Shown here piece after piece: positions 49,430 to 59,944 of a stretch of DNA of 64,000 bases. The translations under genes and the position numbers were made by a program. Each line of letters opens with the position of its first letter. Positions within the stretch are counted from its first letter, which is position 1. Below the pieces are notes generated by a model. The model was given only the letters and a program-made list of their open reading frames with translations, did not search any database and was not told the DNA's origin. The stretch spans positions 13,998,001-14,062,000 of the forward strand of contig NW_018343964.1 in the NCBI RefSeq assembly GCF_002099425.1, in the 5' to 3' direction. The DNA comes from Phascolarctos cinereus. Its lineage: Eukaryota > Chordata > Mammalia > Diprotodontia > Phascolarctidae.

Positions 49430-49640
49430 AACTATTATTTTTTATTTCTAACATCCATTTAAAAACTTTTTTGAGTTCCAAATTCTCTTGCTCTCTTGCC
49501 TCTCCCTCACCCACTGAGAAGGCAAGCAATATGACATCAATAATACATGTGAAGTCATGTGAAACATATCACCATATTAGCCATGTTGCAAAAAACAAAA
49601 ACACAAAACAATAGGAAGCATGAAACAAAGAGAGTGAAAA
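49430..49640 (-). repeat. L1 3' end
   Basis: GAGTTCCAAATTCTCTTGC, GAGAAGGCAAGCAATATGAC, CATGTGAAGTCATGTGAAAC and ATTAGCCATGTTGC, the reverse of the tail at 20985-21137. Confidence 0.85.
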
Positions 49641-49689
49641 AAGTATGCTTCAATCTGTTCAAAACTTCCATGTATACAAAGGAAAGGGA

Positions 49690-49880
49690 AAAAAACCAGT
49701 CCCTGCCCTCCAAGGGCTCCCAGTCTAACAGTGAGGAGACAACATGCCAGCAGCTGTGTCCAAACAAGCTCTAGACAGTATGGATGGGGGGCACCCTGAG
49801 AGGGAAGGCTCTAGCAGTTTTGGGGACCAGGAAAAGATTTTTTTTCAGAAGGTGAGATTTTAGCTGACACTCTTTCTGTT
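49690..49880 (-). repeat. L2 3' UTR fragment
   Basis: CAGTCCCTGCCCTCCAAGGG, GAGGAGACAACATGCC and GAAGGTGAGATTTTAGCTG parallel the L2 at 195-420. Confidence 0.88.
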
Positions 49881-49889
49881 TTATTCACG

Positions 49890-50118
49890 TAGAGAGTAGA
49901 GCATTAGTTCTTGAATCAGGAAGACCTGGGTTTGAATCCTGATCCTGACACTTACTATATATGTGATCCTGGGCAAGTAACTTAACCTACCTGAGTCTCA
50001 GGTCACCTATCTGCAAAATGGGTATAATTATACCACCTACCTCATAGAGTTGTTTTATCACTTAAGATGATGTACATACTTTTTATGCTTTAAAGTGTTA
50101 TATAAATGTTACTATTAT
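49890..50118 (+). repeat. MIR/CORE-SINE
   Basis: GAATCAGGAAGACCTGGG, ACTTACTATATATGTGATCC, TGCAAAATGGGTATAATTA, GCTTTAAAGTGTTATATAAATG. Confidence 0.93.
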
Positions 50119-50139
50119 TATACTATGGTACGGCTCACC

Positions 50140-50290
50140 GAGGAAGAAAAGAAGTCGGCATGTATTAAGCATCTACTATTTGCCAGGCACTGTAGAAATA
50201 CTTCATTTAATCCTCACAACAATCCCTATTTTACAGTTGAGAAAACTGAGGTAGATGGTAGTTAAGTGACCTACAACAAGGTTTCAAACA
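50140..50290 (-). repeat. MIR-type SINE
   Basis: TACTATTTGCCAGGCACTG, CCTATTTTACAGTTGAG and GAAAACTGAGGTAGATGG. Confidence 0.8.
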
Positions 50291-50444
50291 TGACAGAGGG
50301 TATGAACAGTGTTTCCACTGACAAGTTTTGAACATGGGGAAAAGTGTGAATGGTGGTTTCATGGACAGAAATGGTGAAATTAGATGACACTGGAAAAGAT
50401 AATGGGCTTGTGTTTTAGAAATGGGGTTTCAAATCCATTTAATT

Positions 50445-50555
50445 TAACAAATATATTAAGCTCATACTAGGTGGAGGGAACTCTTCTATGAAATGAAAAT
50501 ATAAAGACAAAAATGAAAACCTTCTCTGCTCTCAAGGAGTTTACATTCTAGAATC
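50445..50555 (-). repeat. L2 3' terminus
   Basis: TTAAGCTCATACTAGGTGG and CTCTGCTCTCAAGGAGTTTAC. Confidence 0.75.
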
Positions 50556-50559
50556 TAAT

Positions 50560-51095
50560 ATGCTCACGGGACATCCAGATGGAGATGTTTTATAAGTAGC
50601 CGAAAATGGGGCTCTGTAGCTCTATAGAAAAGAGGTCCTGAGGGTTTCCCAATCATTTATCTCTCATTTCAACAACAGCATACTTCTGGCCATACATACA
50701 TTTTCAAGAGAATGAACCAAAGCCTTTCATCTTTGTTTTGGTGAGGACATTGCTACACTCAAGATTTAAGGGATTATTCATTTGATTCAGTCCTCTCTAC
50801 ACTGAGCAGGCATAGTTGGGCATCTATCTCTGAAGGAATCATCCTACCTCAGATTACAGCTCACCAGGCAGGCCTGTCTGCTCTTCTCACTACCCCTTAA
50901 TTACCCCTGGGACGTGACTGAAGGCTGTGTTTCCCACTGTCTCAGAAGCATCACTCTTGCCTACGCTCTTTGGCCGGGAGCCTTACGTTTCGCAGCCATT
51001 CAGTTTAGTTTGCTTAGGTATGCAGTCATCATCCCACAATTTTCCTCCCTTCCTTCCATTTGTTGTTCTAGGCATCCTGGCGTTCTCTTGTCAGA
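50560..51095. other. CAPN2 intron 2, plain sequence
   Basis: No element recognised. Confidence 0.5.
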
Positions 51096-51104
51096 TATAA
51101 GAAT

Positions 51105-51272
51105 TCTCGAAGGTCAGGGCTGGAAGGTACTTCAGAGATCAGTCCAGCTTTTTTGCTTTATGGATGAGGAGACCAACGCTCAGAGTGGTCACATAGCTAG
51201 GCAATGGCTGAGCTGGGTCTACAACCCAGATAATCCCACTTCCCAATCTAGTGCTCTTCACTACATCACAAA
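51105..51272 (-). repeat. MIR-family SINE
   Basis: AGGTCAGGGCTGGAAGGTAC, TATGGATGAGGAGACC, GTCACATAGCTAGGCAATGG and CTAGTGCTCTTCACTACATC. Confidence 0.85.
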
Positions 51273-51274
51273 AT

Positions 51275-51865
51275 GATCCTTATGCTCACAGCATATGTCC
51301 TCCAAGGGAAGGGGAGCTGGTTGGCTACTTCTACAAATCCCATATTGTTTCTTAATACGATACCCCCTGTTTCATGAAATTTTAACAATACATTAAATAT
51401 TCAGGGTAATGTAAGTAATTCATGCACCAGTAGAATCAGGGCCCTGTTCCAGCTCAGCACTAAGACCTCCTCCAACCACTGAGCAGGAAGCTAGGGAGCC
51501 GACTGCAAGTAGTTTACGTCCATTTTACAGATAAGGACACATTCCAGACTCTTCTGAAGGCTCCAACTTTTTAATATATCTAATTAGTTGTAATCTCACT
51601 TAAGGTAAATCCTATTAGTATAAACAAGGAATCCCCAGAAGTAGTCTGGTGTGGTCATATTGTTTTGAGTCCACAGGGCATATTTCCACTGGGCTGGAAC
51701 CAATACCACATTTTACATCACCATAACGTTAACTTCGAACAGTGCGAATCTGAATTCCTGGGACCAGTTCAGGAGATTGTTAGTTACACTACCCGGGACC
51801 TAGCTGTACTTCCTACCTCCTTATTTACCCTAAACCTGAAAGCACTATGAAAATGCAATCTATTC
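51275..51865. other. CAPN2 intron 2, plain sequence
   Basis: No element recognised. Confidence 0.5.
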
Positions 51866-51869
51866 TTTC

Positions 51870-52075
51870 CTATGCATACTATTATCCCCATTTTATAGAT
51901 GATTGGATCATGGATGTCAAATCTATGGAAACTGACATGGAAACTGAATTTCATGAAGACAAAGTGAATTGCCCAAGGTCACAAGGCAAGTAGGTATCTG
52001 AGGCAAGTCTAGAACTCTGATCTTTCTGACAGGAAGTCCTATCCAGTTAACTACTCTCTCTGCCTCCCAGTAGAG
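51870..52075 (-). repeat. MIR-type SINE
   Basis: ATTATCCCCATTTTATAGATG, GAATTGCCCAAGGTCAC and AGAACTCTGATCTTTCTGAC. Confidence 0.82.
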
Positions 52076-52208
52076 ACATGGCTTTACAATTCTGAAATCT
52101 TCACTGGATTAGGCTAATCTTTCACGTACTTTCTTGCTTGTACCTTCATTTACTGACCAGAGGACACCTAAAGCAGAATTCTACATGGAGGTCCAACATC
52201 TATCTTGT

Positions 52209-52384
52209 CTTTATTTATTTATTCATTCATTCATTCGTTTGTTTGTTTGTTTGTTTGTTTATTTTTGTGGAGGCAAGTGACTTGTCCAGAATCACATAGC
52301 TAGTAAATGTCTGAGGCCACACTAGAACTCAAGTCCTCCTGACTCCAGAGCTGGGCTCTATCCACTGCACCACCTAGCTCCCCC
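52209..52384 (-). repeat. SINE1_Md-type SINE with expanded TTCA/TTTG tail
   Basis: TTATTTATTCATTCATTC and GTTTGTTTGTTTGTTTG replace the usual poly-T, then AGGCAAGTGACTTGTCC and CACCACCTAGCTCCCC. Confidence 0.9.
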
Positions 52385-52489
52385 TAACTTGTCAAATAAT
52401 ATATTTTCTCTTTTATGCATCCTCCAATTCTACTCCCTACCCCACATTCTCATTAGGTGTTCACCCTTTCTCTTGGCCTTCACCTATAC

Positions 52490-53000
52490 TCCTGTATTTT
52501 CCTTCTGTCTCACAGGAGAGTGTCTCCTGGCCAAGGCTAACCCTTCTGTCCACTGTCCTCCTGCCTCCTCCAGGCCCTTCTCTGTCAATCACCTTCCTTC
52601 CCTCCCTACTGACTCTTTCCCTATTGTCTACAAACAAATTCAAGTCAGATGGGGTGACATTTGTAAAAAGTGCTTAGCTCAGTGCCTGGAACACAGTAGG
52701 TACTACATAAATGCTTATGCCCTCATCCCTTCCCCGACCCCAGAAGAGCCTTCCTTCACTTCGCCCTCCTATGCCCTGCAGCTACAGGACCATCTCTCCC
52801 TCCTTCTCACTGTCAAACTTCTTTAAAGAACAGTCTGCTTGCACTGCAGCACCTACTCACTCCTCAATCCCACTGCAGTCTCTCTTCTCTCCCATCACTC
52901 TATTGAGGCGACTGTCTCAAATATCATGAGTAACATCCTGATCAACAAATAATACAGCCTTTCCCCACTCCTCATTCTCCTCACCATTCATTTGACTCCG
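52490..53000 (+). repeat. L2 LINE ORF2 fragment with MIR end inserted
   Basis: TGTCTCCTGGCCAAGGCTAAC, CTGCCTCCTCCAGGCCC, CTTCTTTAAAGAACAGTC and CCCATCACTCTATTGAGG follow L2 ORF2 with many breaks. 52653-52722 is a MIR 3' end inside it. Confidence 0.8.
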
Positions 53001-53149
53001 CTGGTCATTTCCTCTCAGACCCATAACTAGGGTGGAACAACTGAGACTTTGTCCCAGGGCACTGAAAAAGCCAGCAACAGTTGGGACTCTTTCAGTAGTA
53101 TGGAAATAGCTGAGTTAACCAAGTACCAAATCAGCAAGCTGAAACAGGA

Positions 53150-53322
53150 AGCTGCTGCTGTTACTGTTGCTTGTCCTTTGTTCTCGAAGAGGACCATGAC
53201 TTCATGGTTTGCAAGTAAATTTGATTTAAGTGAGGAAGGGCTGTGCAAAGTCACCAGCCTTACTTTCTCCTCTGGAGCCATCCAGGTCTAGTGGTGAGAT
53301 CAGGACGACTGGAGATGGCCCC
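53150..53322 (-). repeat. Unnamed interspersed repeat, copy 2
   Basis: Reverse complement carries GGGGCCATCTCCAGTCGTCC, GGATGGCTCCAGAGGAG and GTCATGGTCCTCTTCGAG, aligned over its length to 47571-47758. Confidence 0.85.
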
Positions 53323-53519
53323 GGATGCAATGGGGGACTTTGCCTTTTTAAACTAAAGTCTTTAATATGTCTCAGTTTGACTGAGGTAGCGCCCATTCAG
53401 GACCATGCCTTAAACCCAAAATAGGAAGCTACCACTACTAAGAAGCTACCAGTTTCTGTCTTGGGCAGTCAGACCCCAGGTGAGCTTCTCCCCAGCCTGG
53501 GATTCCTCACCCTGGGCTT

Positions 53520-53773
53520 TGTTGTTGTTCAGTCACGTCTGAATCTTCAGGACCCCACGAACTTGTCTGTGGGGTTTTCTTGGCAAAGGTACTGGAGTGG
53601 TTTGCCCTTTTCTTCTCCAGTGTATGCCCATTACAGATGAAGAACGGAGGCAAACAGAAGTTAAGTGACTTGCCCAGGGTCACACAGCTAGTAGTATCTG
53701 AGTCCAGATTCAAACTCAGATCTTCCTGACTCCAGGCCCACTGCTCTATCTACTGCACCACTTAGCTGCCCCT
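53520..53773 (-). repeat. Ther1/WSINE-type CORE-SINE with target duplication
   Basis: TTGTTGTTCAGTCACGTC, CTGGAGTGGTTTGCCC, GGTCACACAGCTAGTAG and CACCACTTAGCTGCCC. 11-bp flanks at 53509-53519 and 53774-53784 match in 10 of 11. Confidence 0.94.
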
Positions 53774-53784
53774 ATCCTGGGCTT

Positions 53785-54445
53785 AGCAGTGGGATTTCTG
53801 CCCTCCTCACTCCCTCCCTGTCATAGAATCTCATAACCACCCCTTACATGAATTTTCATAAAAAAAGCTTATTTGAAGGTAGGTTTTCTCCTTTTTTGCT
53901 CCAGGTATCAAAATGCTTCTTTATGGTTCTGCTCCTTCTTTCCTAATATTCTCTATTCCCTTGACTTCATTCTCTTTATTCTCCTCTTCCTTCACTAATC
54001 ACTCCTCCTTTATTCTCTTTGCTGGCTCCTCTTCTTCCTCCATATTTCTCTATAGTCAAACCTCCCTCTCCTTAGGCACGTACTGTGCTAAGGGCAGTGG
54101 GACCCACCCTCCCCCTTCCTCTCAGAGCCCTTTCATGAAGCAGATCCAGGATAATTTGGATAACCTGGTCCAGATGTCCTCTGAGGTCCCTTTTCCAAAT
54201 CTGAGATTCTGTGTTTCTATAGTCTCTAAGGTCCCTTCCAGCCCCCAAATTCCCAGGATGGCTCGTACCCCGCCTCCTCCCCTATCCCTGCCCAGGCATG
54301 ATGATCAAGTAGAAACCTAATCTGCCGCAGTCAGTCTTATGCATAGATGGGCTAGGTGGGCACCTGAATCAGATCCTCCTCCTTCCTCCTGCTTCCTGTT
54401 ACCAGAAATGCCCTTTATGAGTCAAAGCTTTTTATTCCTCATACA
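53785..54445. other. CAPN2 intron 2, pyrimidine-rich plain sequence
   Basis: CT-rich around 53920-54120; a SINE end may lie near 54170-54240 (GATGTCCTCTGAGGTCCC). Nothing else recognised. Confidence 0.5.
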
Positions 54446-54455
54446 GAAAGGAGGT

Positions 54456-55179
54456 ATACATTCTGGAGGGCAATTTGGAACTATGCCCAAAGGGCTATAA
54501 AGCTGTGCACACTTTTGACCCAGCAATAGCACTTCTAGGGCTGTATCCCAAAGAGAACATATAAATGGGAAAAAGACCCACATGTACAAAAACATTTATG
54601 GTAGCTCTTTCTGTGGTGGCCAAGAATTGGAAATTGAGGGGGTGCCCATTAATTAGGGAATGGCTGAACAAGTTGTGGTATATGAATGTAATGGAATACT
54701 ACTGCACTATAAGAAATAATGAGCAGTCAGACTTCAGAAAAATCTGGAAAGACTTGTATGGACTGATACTGAGTGAAGTGAGCAGAACCAGGAGAACGTT
54801 GTACGCAGTAAGAGCCACACTGTGTGATGACTGACTTTGATAGACTTATCTCTTCTTAGCAATGCAAGGATCCAAGACATCTCCAAAAGTCTTATGATGG
54901 AAAATGTTGTCCATATCCAGAGAAAAAACTATGCAGTCTGAATGCAGATGGAAGCATATTATTTGCTTTCTCTCTCTTTTTTTTTGTTTCTTCTTTCTCG
55001 TGGCTTCTCCCATTGGTTCTAATTCTTCTTTATGACATGACTAATGTGAAAATGGGTTTAATATCAATGTATATATTGAGCCAGTATCAATTTACACACC
55101 ATTCTGGGGTGTGGGGACTCAAAATCTTATGGAAGTGATTGTTGAAAACAAAATAAATAAATTTATTAATTAAAAAAAG
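54456..55179 (+). mobile_element. 5'-truncated L1 insertion with 10-bp target duplication
   Basis: About 720 bp of L1 3' end, from GACCCAGCAATAGCAC to an AATAAATAAATTTATTAATT tail. GAAAGGAGGT occurs at 54446-54455 and 55180-55189. The forward frame 54565-54834 stays open and parallels 35407-35625. Confidence 0.93.
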
Positions 55180-55276
55180 GAAAGGAGGTTTAAAATGCAA
55201 ATATATTAGTGACTTCAATTTACTCTAAGGCAAAGAAAGATATTGACATTAGATTCTTTCCTGAAAACAAGTTTTA

Positions 55277-55510
55277 AGAATAATAATAATAACTCACATT
55301 TACATAGTGAATCTGGGCCAGCTGTTTAATCTCCCTGGGTCTCCTTATCTGTAAAATACACAGGTTGGACTAGATGGCCTCTGAGCTCCCCACCCTGTGC
55401 TAGTTCTCTGCTCCTGTGATTTAATTTGATCTCCACAAAAGCCTCGTGATGTAAGTGCTATTGTTAGTTCCATTTTTTCAGATGAGGAAACTGAGGCTCA
55501 GAGAGTGACT
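55277..55510. repeat. MIR (-) interrupted by a SINE (+)
   Basis: AATAATAATAACTCACATTTAC (55277-55305) and ATGTAAGTGCTATTG to GATGAGGAAACTGAGGC (55450-55510) belong to one reversed MIR. Between them lies a forward SINE (GGTCTCCTTATCTGTAAA, GACTAGATGGCCTCTGAG). Confidence 0.8.
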
Positions 55511-55699
55511 GATAGAGAGGAAAGGGAGGAAGCAGAAGGTCCTGGGAACCTAAGGCTAAGGGAGGAAGTAGGGATGGGAGTGGGGGGAAAGGTAAAGAAG
55601 AGGAAGCTGGGGATGCCAAAGACTGCTTGCTCACCCTGAGCATGTGTCTGGAGAACATGTTATGAAATAGAAGGAAGACGCTGCTAGAAGGTGGAAACC

Positions 55700-55775
55700 A
55701 TGGTCTAATCTAGCACTTATCACAGTGTGTGGCACACAGTAGGTGCTTTATACAAGTTTATTGATTGGCTAATTG
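55700..55775 (+). repeat. L2 3' terminus
   Basis: CAGTGTGTGGCACACAGTAGG followed by TTTATACAAGTTTATTGATTGG. Confidence 0.8.
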
Positions 55776-55989
55776 AGGGGCCCCCTGTAGCACTGATCCC
55801 TTTCCTGTTGGAATGTTTCTTTTTGGAATAGCTATTTTTGGAATAGCAATGCTTCTAGCCCAGTGCCAAATGGTTCAACACCAGAAACCAATTTAATTTT
55901 ATCAGTGGCAATAACATTAAAGAAGAGGCACCCTAAGGATCATGGGACATTTCCATCCGACTTGCAGCTGAAATCTTTGCTATATGTTG

Positions 55990-56150
55990 TTTCCTCCATT
56001 AGAATGTGATACTTTGAGAACAGTGACTGCCTTAGTTATTCCCCAGGGCTTAGCATAATGCTGTGCACACAGCAAGTGCCTAATGAATGCTTCATTCATC
56101 CATCCATCCATTCATTCATTCATTCATTCATTCATTCATTCATTTTCTTC
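55990..56150 (+). repeat. L2 3' terminus with expanded ATTC tail
   Basis: TTAGAATGTGATACTTTGAG, CAGGGCTTAGCATAATGC, AATGAATGCTTCATTC, then a run of ATTC/ATCC units to about 56148. Confidence 0.9.
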
Positions 56151-56394
56151 CTGTTCTTCTTAAAAAATTTCCACTGCTAACAGATTTGTGTGGGCTTATG
56201 TTATCTTTCTTCTTAGATCATAAACTTCTTGAGAACAGAGACTATATCTTATTTAGGGTATCCCAAAGCTTTTAAGAGCTTAAAGCTGCACCAAGACTTT
56301 GAGACATCCTATATATTCCCACAAGAGTGCTTTGCATTGTGAATATCAGGGGATGGTGAAAAAAATCACTTTGAGAGAGTAGATCATACACGGG

Positions 56395-56484
56395 CCAGCC
56401 TGGGAACCTGACAAGATGGATTTAAACCCTGGCCCTGATGCTTTCCTGCCTCTTTGACCTTGTGAAAGTCACAGAACCAGTTTC
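56395..56484 (+). repeat. MIR-type fragment
   Basis: ATTTAAACCCTGGCCCTG, TTTGACCTTGTGAAAGTC and CCAGTTTCCTTGAGG. Confidence 0.7.
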
Positions 56485-56931
56485 CTTGAGGGAAGTGAAG
56501 GAAGCCAGCAGACAGAGACGAGGAGGAAGAGGAATCCAGGCATGGTGGACAGCCACAAAGTCATGAGATGGAGAATTCTGGAGGAACAACAAAGAGGAGA
56601 GTGTCACTGGACTGAACAGTGCATAGAGGGGCGGTGAAGGAAGCCCAGAGAGGTATGAAGGGCTTTAAAAGCCAGAGAGAGGACTTTATAGTTGATCCTG
56701 AAAGTGATAGGAAGCCACTGGAGTTTACTGAGAAGGAGAATGTGACGGCCAGACCTGAGCTTTAGGAAATATAATTTGGCAGCTGAGTAGAGGATAAACT
56801 GGAGTAGTGGAGAGATTTGAGCCAAGGAGACCAAGCAGAAAGCCGCTGTGACAGTCTAGGAGCGAGGCAATGAGGGCCTTCACCAGGGTGGTGGCAGTGT
56901 TAGAGGAGGAAATGAGATGCTACAAAGGTAG

Positions 56932-57625
56932 TGCAGGAAAATATTTTATTACGCTGTTCAGAAAACCTTATTTATTAACATTGTTTGAATGTAGCTTGAT
57001 GAGACTAGAAATTGTCAAACCCCGAAGCTTTCTTTTTTTTTTCTCTTTAGGCAATTGGGGTTAAGTGCCTTGCCCAGGGTCACCCTGCTAATAAGTGTCC
57101 AGTGTTTGGTCTGAGGTCCTCCTGACTTTAGGGCCGGTATCCACTGTGCCACCTAGCTGCCCCTCCTCCCCGCAAAGCTTTCTGTAGAGGTCAGGCTGGC
57201 CTCAGCGAGACTCCCAGGGATGCCTGATGGTTGTCGGGAATGTTTGGATCCCACCCAGGTCCTGGGTCTTCTAGCGTTTGATGTTTTCCCAGCTAGTTTG
57301 GGGTTTGCCCATGCTAGTGTTTTGGTTTCCCAAACTTGAATACTTATGCTTACATCTCAAAGGACCTTAATTTGAATGTTTATTCTTACTGATATGTATG
57401 TATCTCAATGGGTCAAGCTTGGGAATTGCCCTCTCTACAAAAAAGTTTAGCTGCTACATGTGGTTTCTGTTGGTGTGAAAGTGTTCTTCTCTGAACCCTT
57501 ATAATGTAAAGGCCGCAGAGACTGGGGAGGTAGCCTTCTTCCCACTTTCCTCTTCTACCAAACAATTAATTAAACTTCTTTCTAAAACTGTTTCAGATTT
57601 TGGGCTTTGTTCTCTTTGACTAACA
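56932..57625 (+). mobile_element. Solo-LTR-like fossil A inside L2
   Basis: A block that interrupts the L2 alignment, beginning TGCAGG and ending CTAACA (TG...CA), about 545 bp without its inserted SINE. Flanking 4-mers GTAG and GTGG match in 3 of 4. An ATTAAA-type poly(A) signal lies near its right end, which suggests plus orientation. No internal genes remain. The endogenous-retrovirus LTR assignment is inferred from ends and setting. Confidence 0.65.
57034..57167 (-). repeat. SINE1_Md-type SINE inside LTR A
   Basis: TTTTTTTTTCTCTTTAGG, GGGTTAAGTGCCTTGCCC, GTGCCACCTAGCTGCCCC. Near-identical flanks CCCCGAAGCTTTCT and CCCCGCAAAGCTTTCT mark the target site. Confidence 0.92.
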
Positions 57626-58112
57626 GTGGAATTGACAGGACTAGGCAACAGACTGGATATGGGAGGTGAGAAATTAAGGATGACACCTAGGTTGCAAGTT
57701 TGAGTGACTGGGAGCATGGTGGTGCCTTTGACTGTAATAGGAAAATGAAGAAGAGAGGAGGGTTTTTGGAGAAAGATAGAGTTCAGTCTTGGATGTGTTG
57801 AATTTAAGATGTCTGGCTTAAGACGAACAGCAGACAGGTGGAGATGTGAATCTGGAGGTTAGGAGAGTGGATCTGAGAATCATCAGCATAAAGATGGTAA
57901 ATGAATCCATGGAAATGGATAAGATCACCAAGTGAAGCAGTACAGAGGGAGAAGAGAAGAGGGCCCTGTGGTTAGCAGGTGTGACCTAGAGGAAGATCCA
58001 GTAAAGGAGACTGAGAAGGAGCGGGAAGGTAGGTAGGAGGAAAATCAAGAGAGAATAGTGTCCTAAAACCATAGAGAGAGGCAAGTATCAGGGAGAAAAA
58101 GGTGAATGAAAG

Positions 58113-58531
58113 TGATGAGGCAGATGGAGCAGACAGGATGCACGATGTGACCAGTCACAAAGGGCTCAAGAAGACTATGCACTGAAGCCCCCCACCATGG
58201 GCTTACTGTATGCACTGCATTCACAAAGCACCCTGGACTATCCGACACGCCAGAACAGCTCTTCCCTTTCCCTTTTCCTGTTCCCCTTGCTTATCTGCAT
58301 GGACTCCTAATATCTTGAACTATAGTAGTTCCCTGCCTCCCACTTTCCTTTCATCAAACTGTATACAGACTAGCCACATGACCCAGCCACAGGGAACAGG
58401 GTCCGCTGGGGTTCTGGCCTCCCATAAGGAGCAGGGTGCGTCACCCCAATAAACACCTTTACTTGACTTGCAGATGGTCCATGAGAATTCCTTCGAGACA
58501 ACACTGTGACCCACTCACCCATTCCTCATCA
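58113..58531 (+). mobile_element. Solo-LTR-like fossil B inside L2
   Basis: 419 bp starting TGATGAGG and ending CCTCATCA, an 8-bp inverted repeat with TG...CA ends. AAAG flanks both sides (58109-58112, 58532-58535) and AATAAA lies near the right end. L2 sequence resumes on either side. This fits a retroviral solo LTR with 4-bp target duplication; the family is not recognised and no coding part remains. Confidence 0.72.
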
Positions 58532-58994
58532 AAAGTGTTAAAGGTCTGAGAAAAGACCATGATATTTGGCAACCCAAAGATCATAAATAGTTGCAAGAGA
58601 GCACTTTGAGCTGAACAATGAGGTCAGAAGCCAGACTGCATAGAATTAAGAAGAGTGTGAGAGGAAAGGAAGTGGAAGTACCTAAGTAGAAGGCCTTCTC
58701 GAGGAATTTATCACAAAAGTTAGGAGAGATAAGGGATGATAGGTAGCAGGGATGGATGGATTCAGTGAGGGTTTTTGTTATTTTTTTTTTTAAAGGATAG
58801 AGAGAGACGGGTTTGCAGGCAGTAGGGAAGTAGCCAATAGACAGGGAGAGACTGAAGATAAGTGAGCATTGGGATGACAGAGGGGAAATCTGCTTGAGAA
58901 GACAGGATGGAATGGTGTCACTTGTGCATATATAGGAGTCTGCCTTGATAAGCAGAAGGACCACCTTTTCTTGTGAGACAGTAGTGAAGGAGGA

Positions 58995-59234
58995 GGGGTA
59001 GCTAGGTGAGACAGTGGATAGAGTACTGGGCCTGGAGTCAGGAAGACTCATCTTCCTCAGTTCAAATCTGGCCTTAGATACTTACTAGCTGTGTGACCTT
59101 GGGCAAGTCACTTCACCCTGTTTGCCTCAGTTTCCTTATTTGTAAAATGAGCTGGAGAAGGAAATGGCAAACCACTCCAGTATCTTTGCAAGATCTCAAA
59201 TGGGGTCATGAGGAGTAGGACACAACTGAACAAA
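58995..59234 (+). repeat. Ther1/WSINE-type CORE-SINE inside L2
   Basis: GGGTAGCTAGGTGAGACAGTGG head, CTTACTAGCTGTGTGACC, GGCAAACCACTCCAGTATC, ACACAACTGAACAA tail. 12-bp flanks (58983-58994, 59235-59246) match in 11 of 12. Confidence 0.95.
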
Positions 59235-59344
59235 AGTGAAGAAGGATATAGTGTCAGAAGGCCACTATGGGAGACATGAATTGAGGAGGGAAGGAGAGGA
59301 AGTTCACAGAGAATGGCCTCAATCTTTTTCAGTGAAATAAAAAG

Positions 59345-59938
59345 GGAAAGTTCTCAGCTGAGAGGGTGGAGAGGATGTCTTTTAAAATATAAAACACATC
59401 AATAAAGCATTAAAACTAAAAATTCAAGAATAACACATATACCTAAATTGGTAGACTCCCCATGACTCAAACCTAGGATGAGGCCAATTCTGCTGTGATT
59501 TTTGTTATAGGAGCCACGGCTACTCAGGTAAATTCACTCCTTTTGTCTTTAGATTCGACAGTACTGGGGCATGTGTAGGCTTTCTCCAGACCTGATGCTT
59601 GGCCATCTCGGTACTGTTCTGGACCAGGCTGCCCCCTCTCTCTTGCTGAGTTTTGTCTATTTAGCTACAGATCTCTTCCCCATCACCAATGCTGTGCACA
59701 CAGAGAGGTGGAAAAAGGCCAGGGGCCATCAAGCCATTCCAGCTGATGCCTGCTGGTCCTCTCCCTTTCCTCTAGTTAATCATTGAAACGGCCTGAGGGC
59801 CAGGAGGCCTCCGGAGGGAACATAGCACATGCGGAAATATGTGTTTGGGGAAAGTTACAGGCTAGGTCTTTCTGAGGCTAAGGAAGGACTGTAAACTTCA
59901 GCATAGCAACCTTCCACCTTCTGCCATCACTTCAGACA
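59345..59938. other. CAPN2 intron 2, plain sequence
   Basis: No repeat recognised. CAPN2 exon 2 was looked for here and not found. Confidence 0.5.
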
Positions 59939-59944
59939 AAGGGG

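Larger units (their letters stand above)
56485..59340 (-). repeat. L2 LINE, long ORF2 relic with nested insertions
   Basis: Read on the minus strand from 59340 to 56485 this is a long L2 reverse-transcriptase ORF with an L2 carboxyl end. LLKQISPLSSQCSL and FPTACKPVSLYPLKKK lie at 58700-58950, and LQWLPITFRINYKVLSLAFK at 56640-56720. The frame is repeatedly broken. The LINE is split by four later insertions: a CORE-SINE (58995-59234), an LTR-like element (58113-58531), and a second LTR-like element (56932-57625) that carries its own SINE. Confidence 0.9.

Noticed and set aside
52389-52826. 145-codon plus frame
   Set aside because: Covers an L2 fragment and an inserted MIR end.
58581-59051. 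156-codon minus-strand frame with reverse-transcriptase-like text
   Set aside because: Part of the broken L2 LINE at 56485-59340; no intact element remains.
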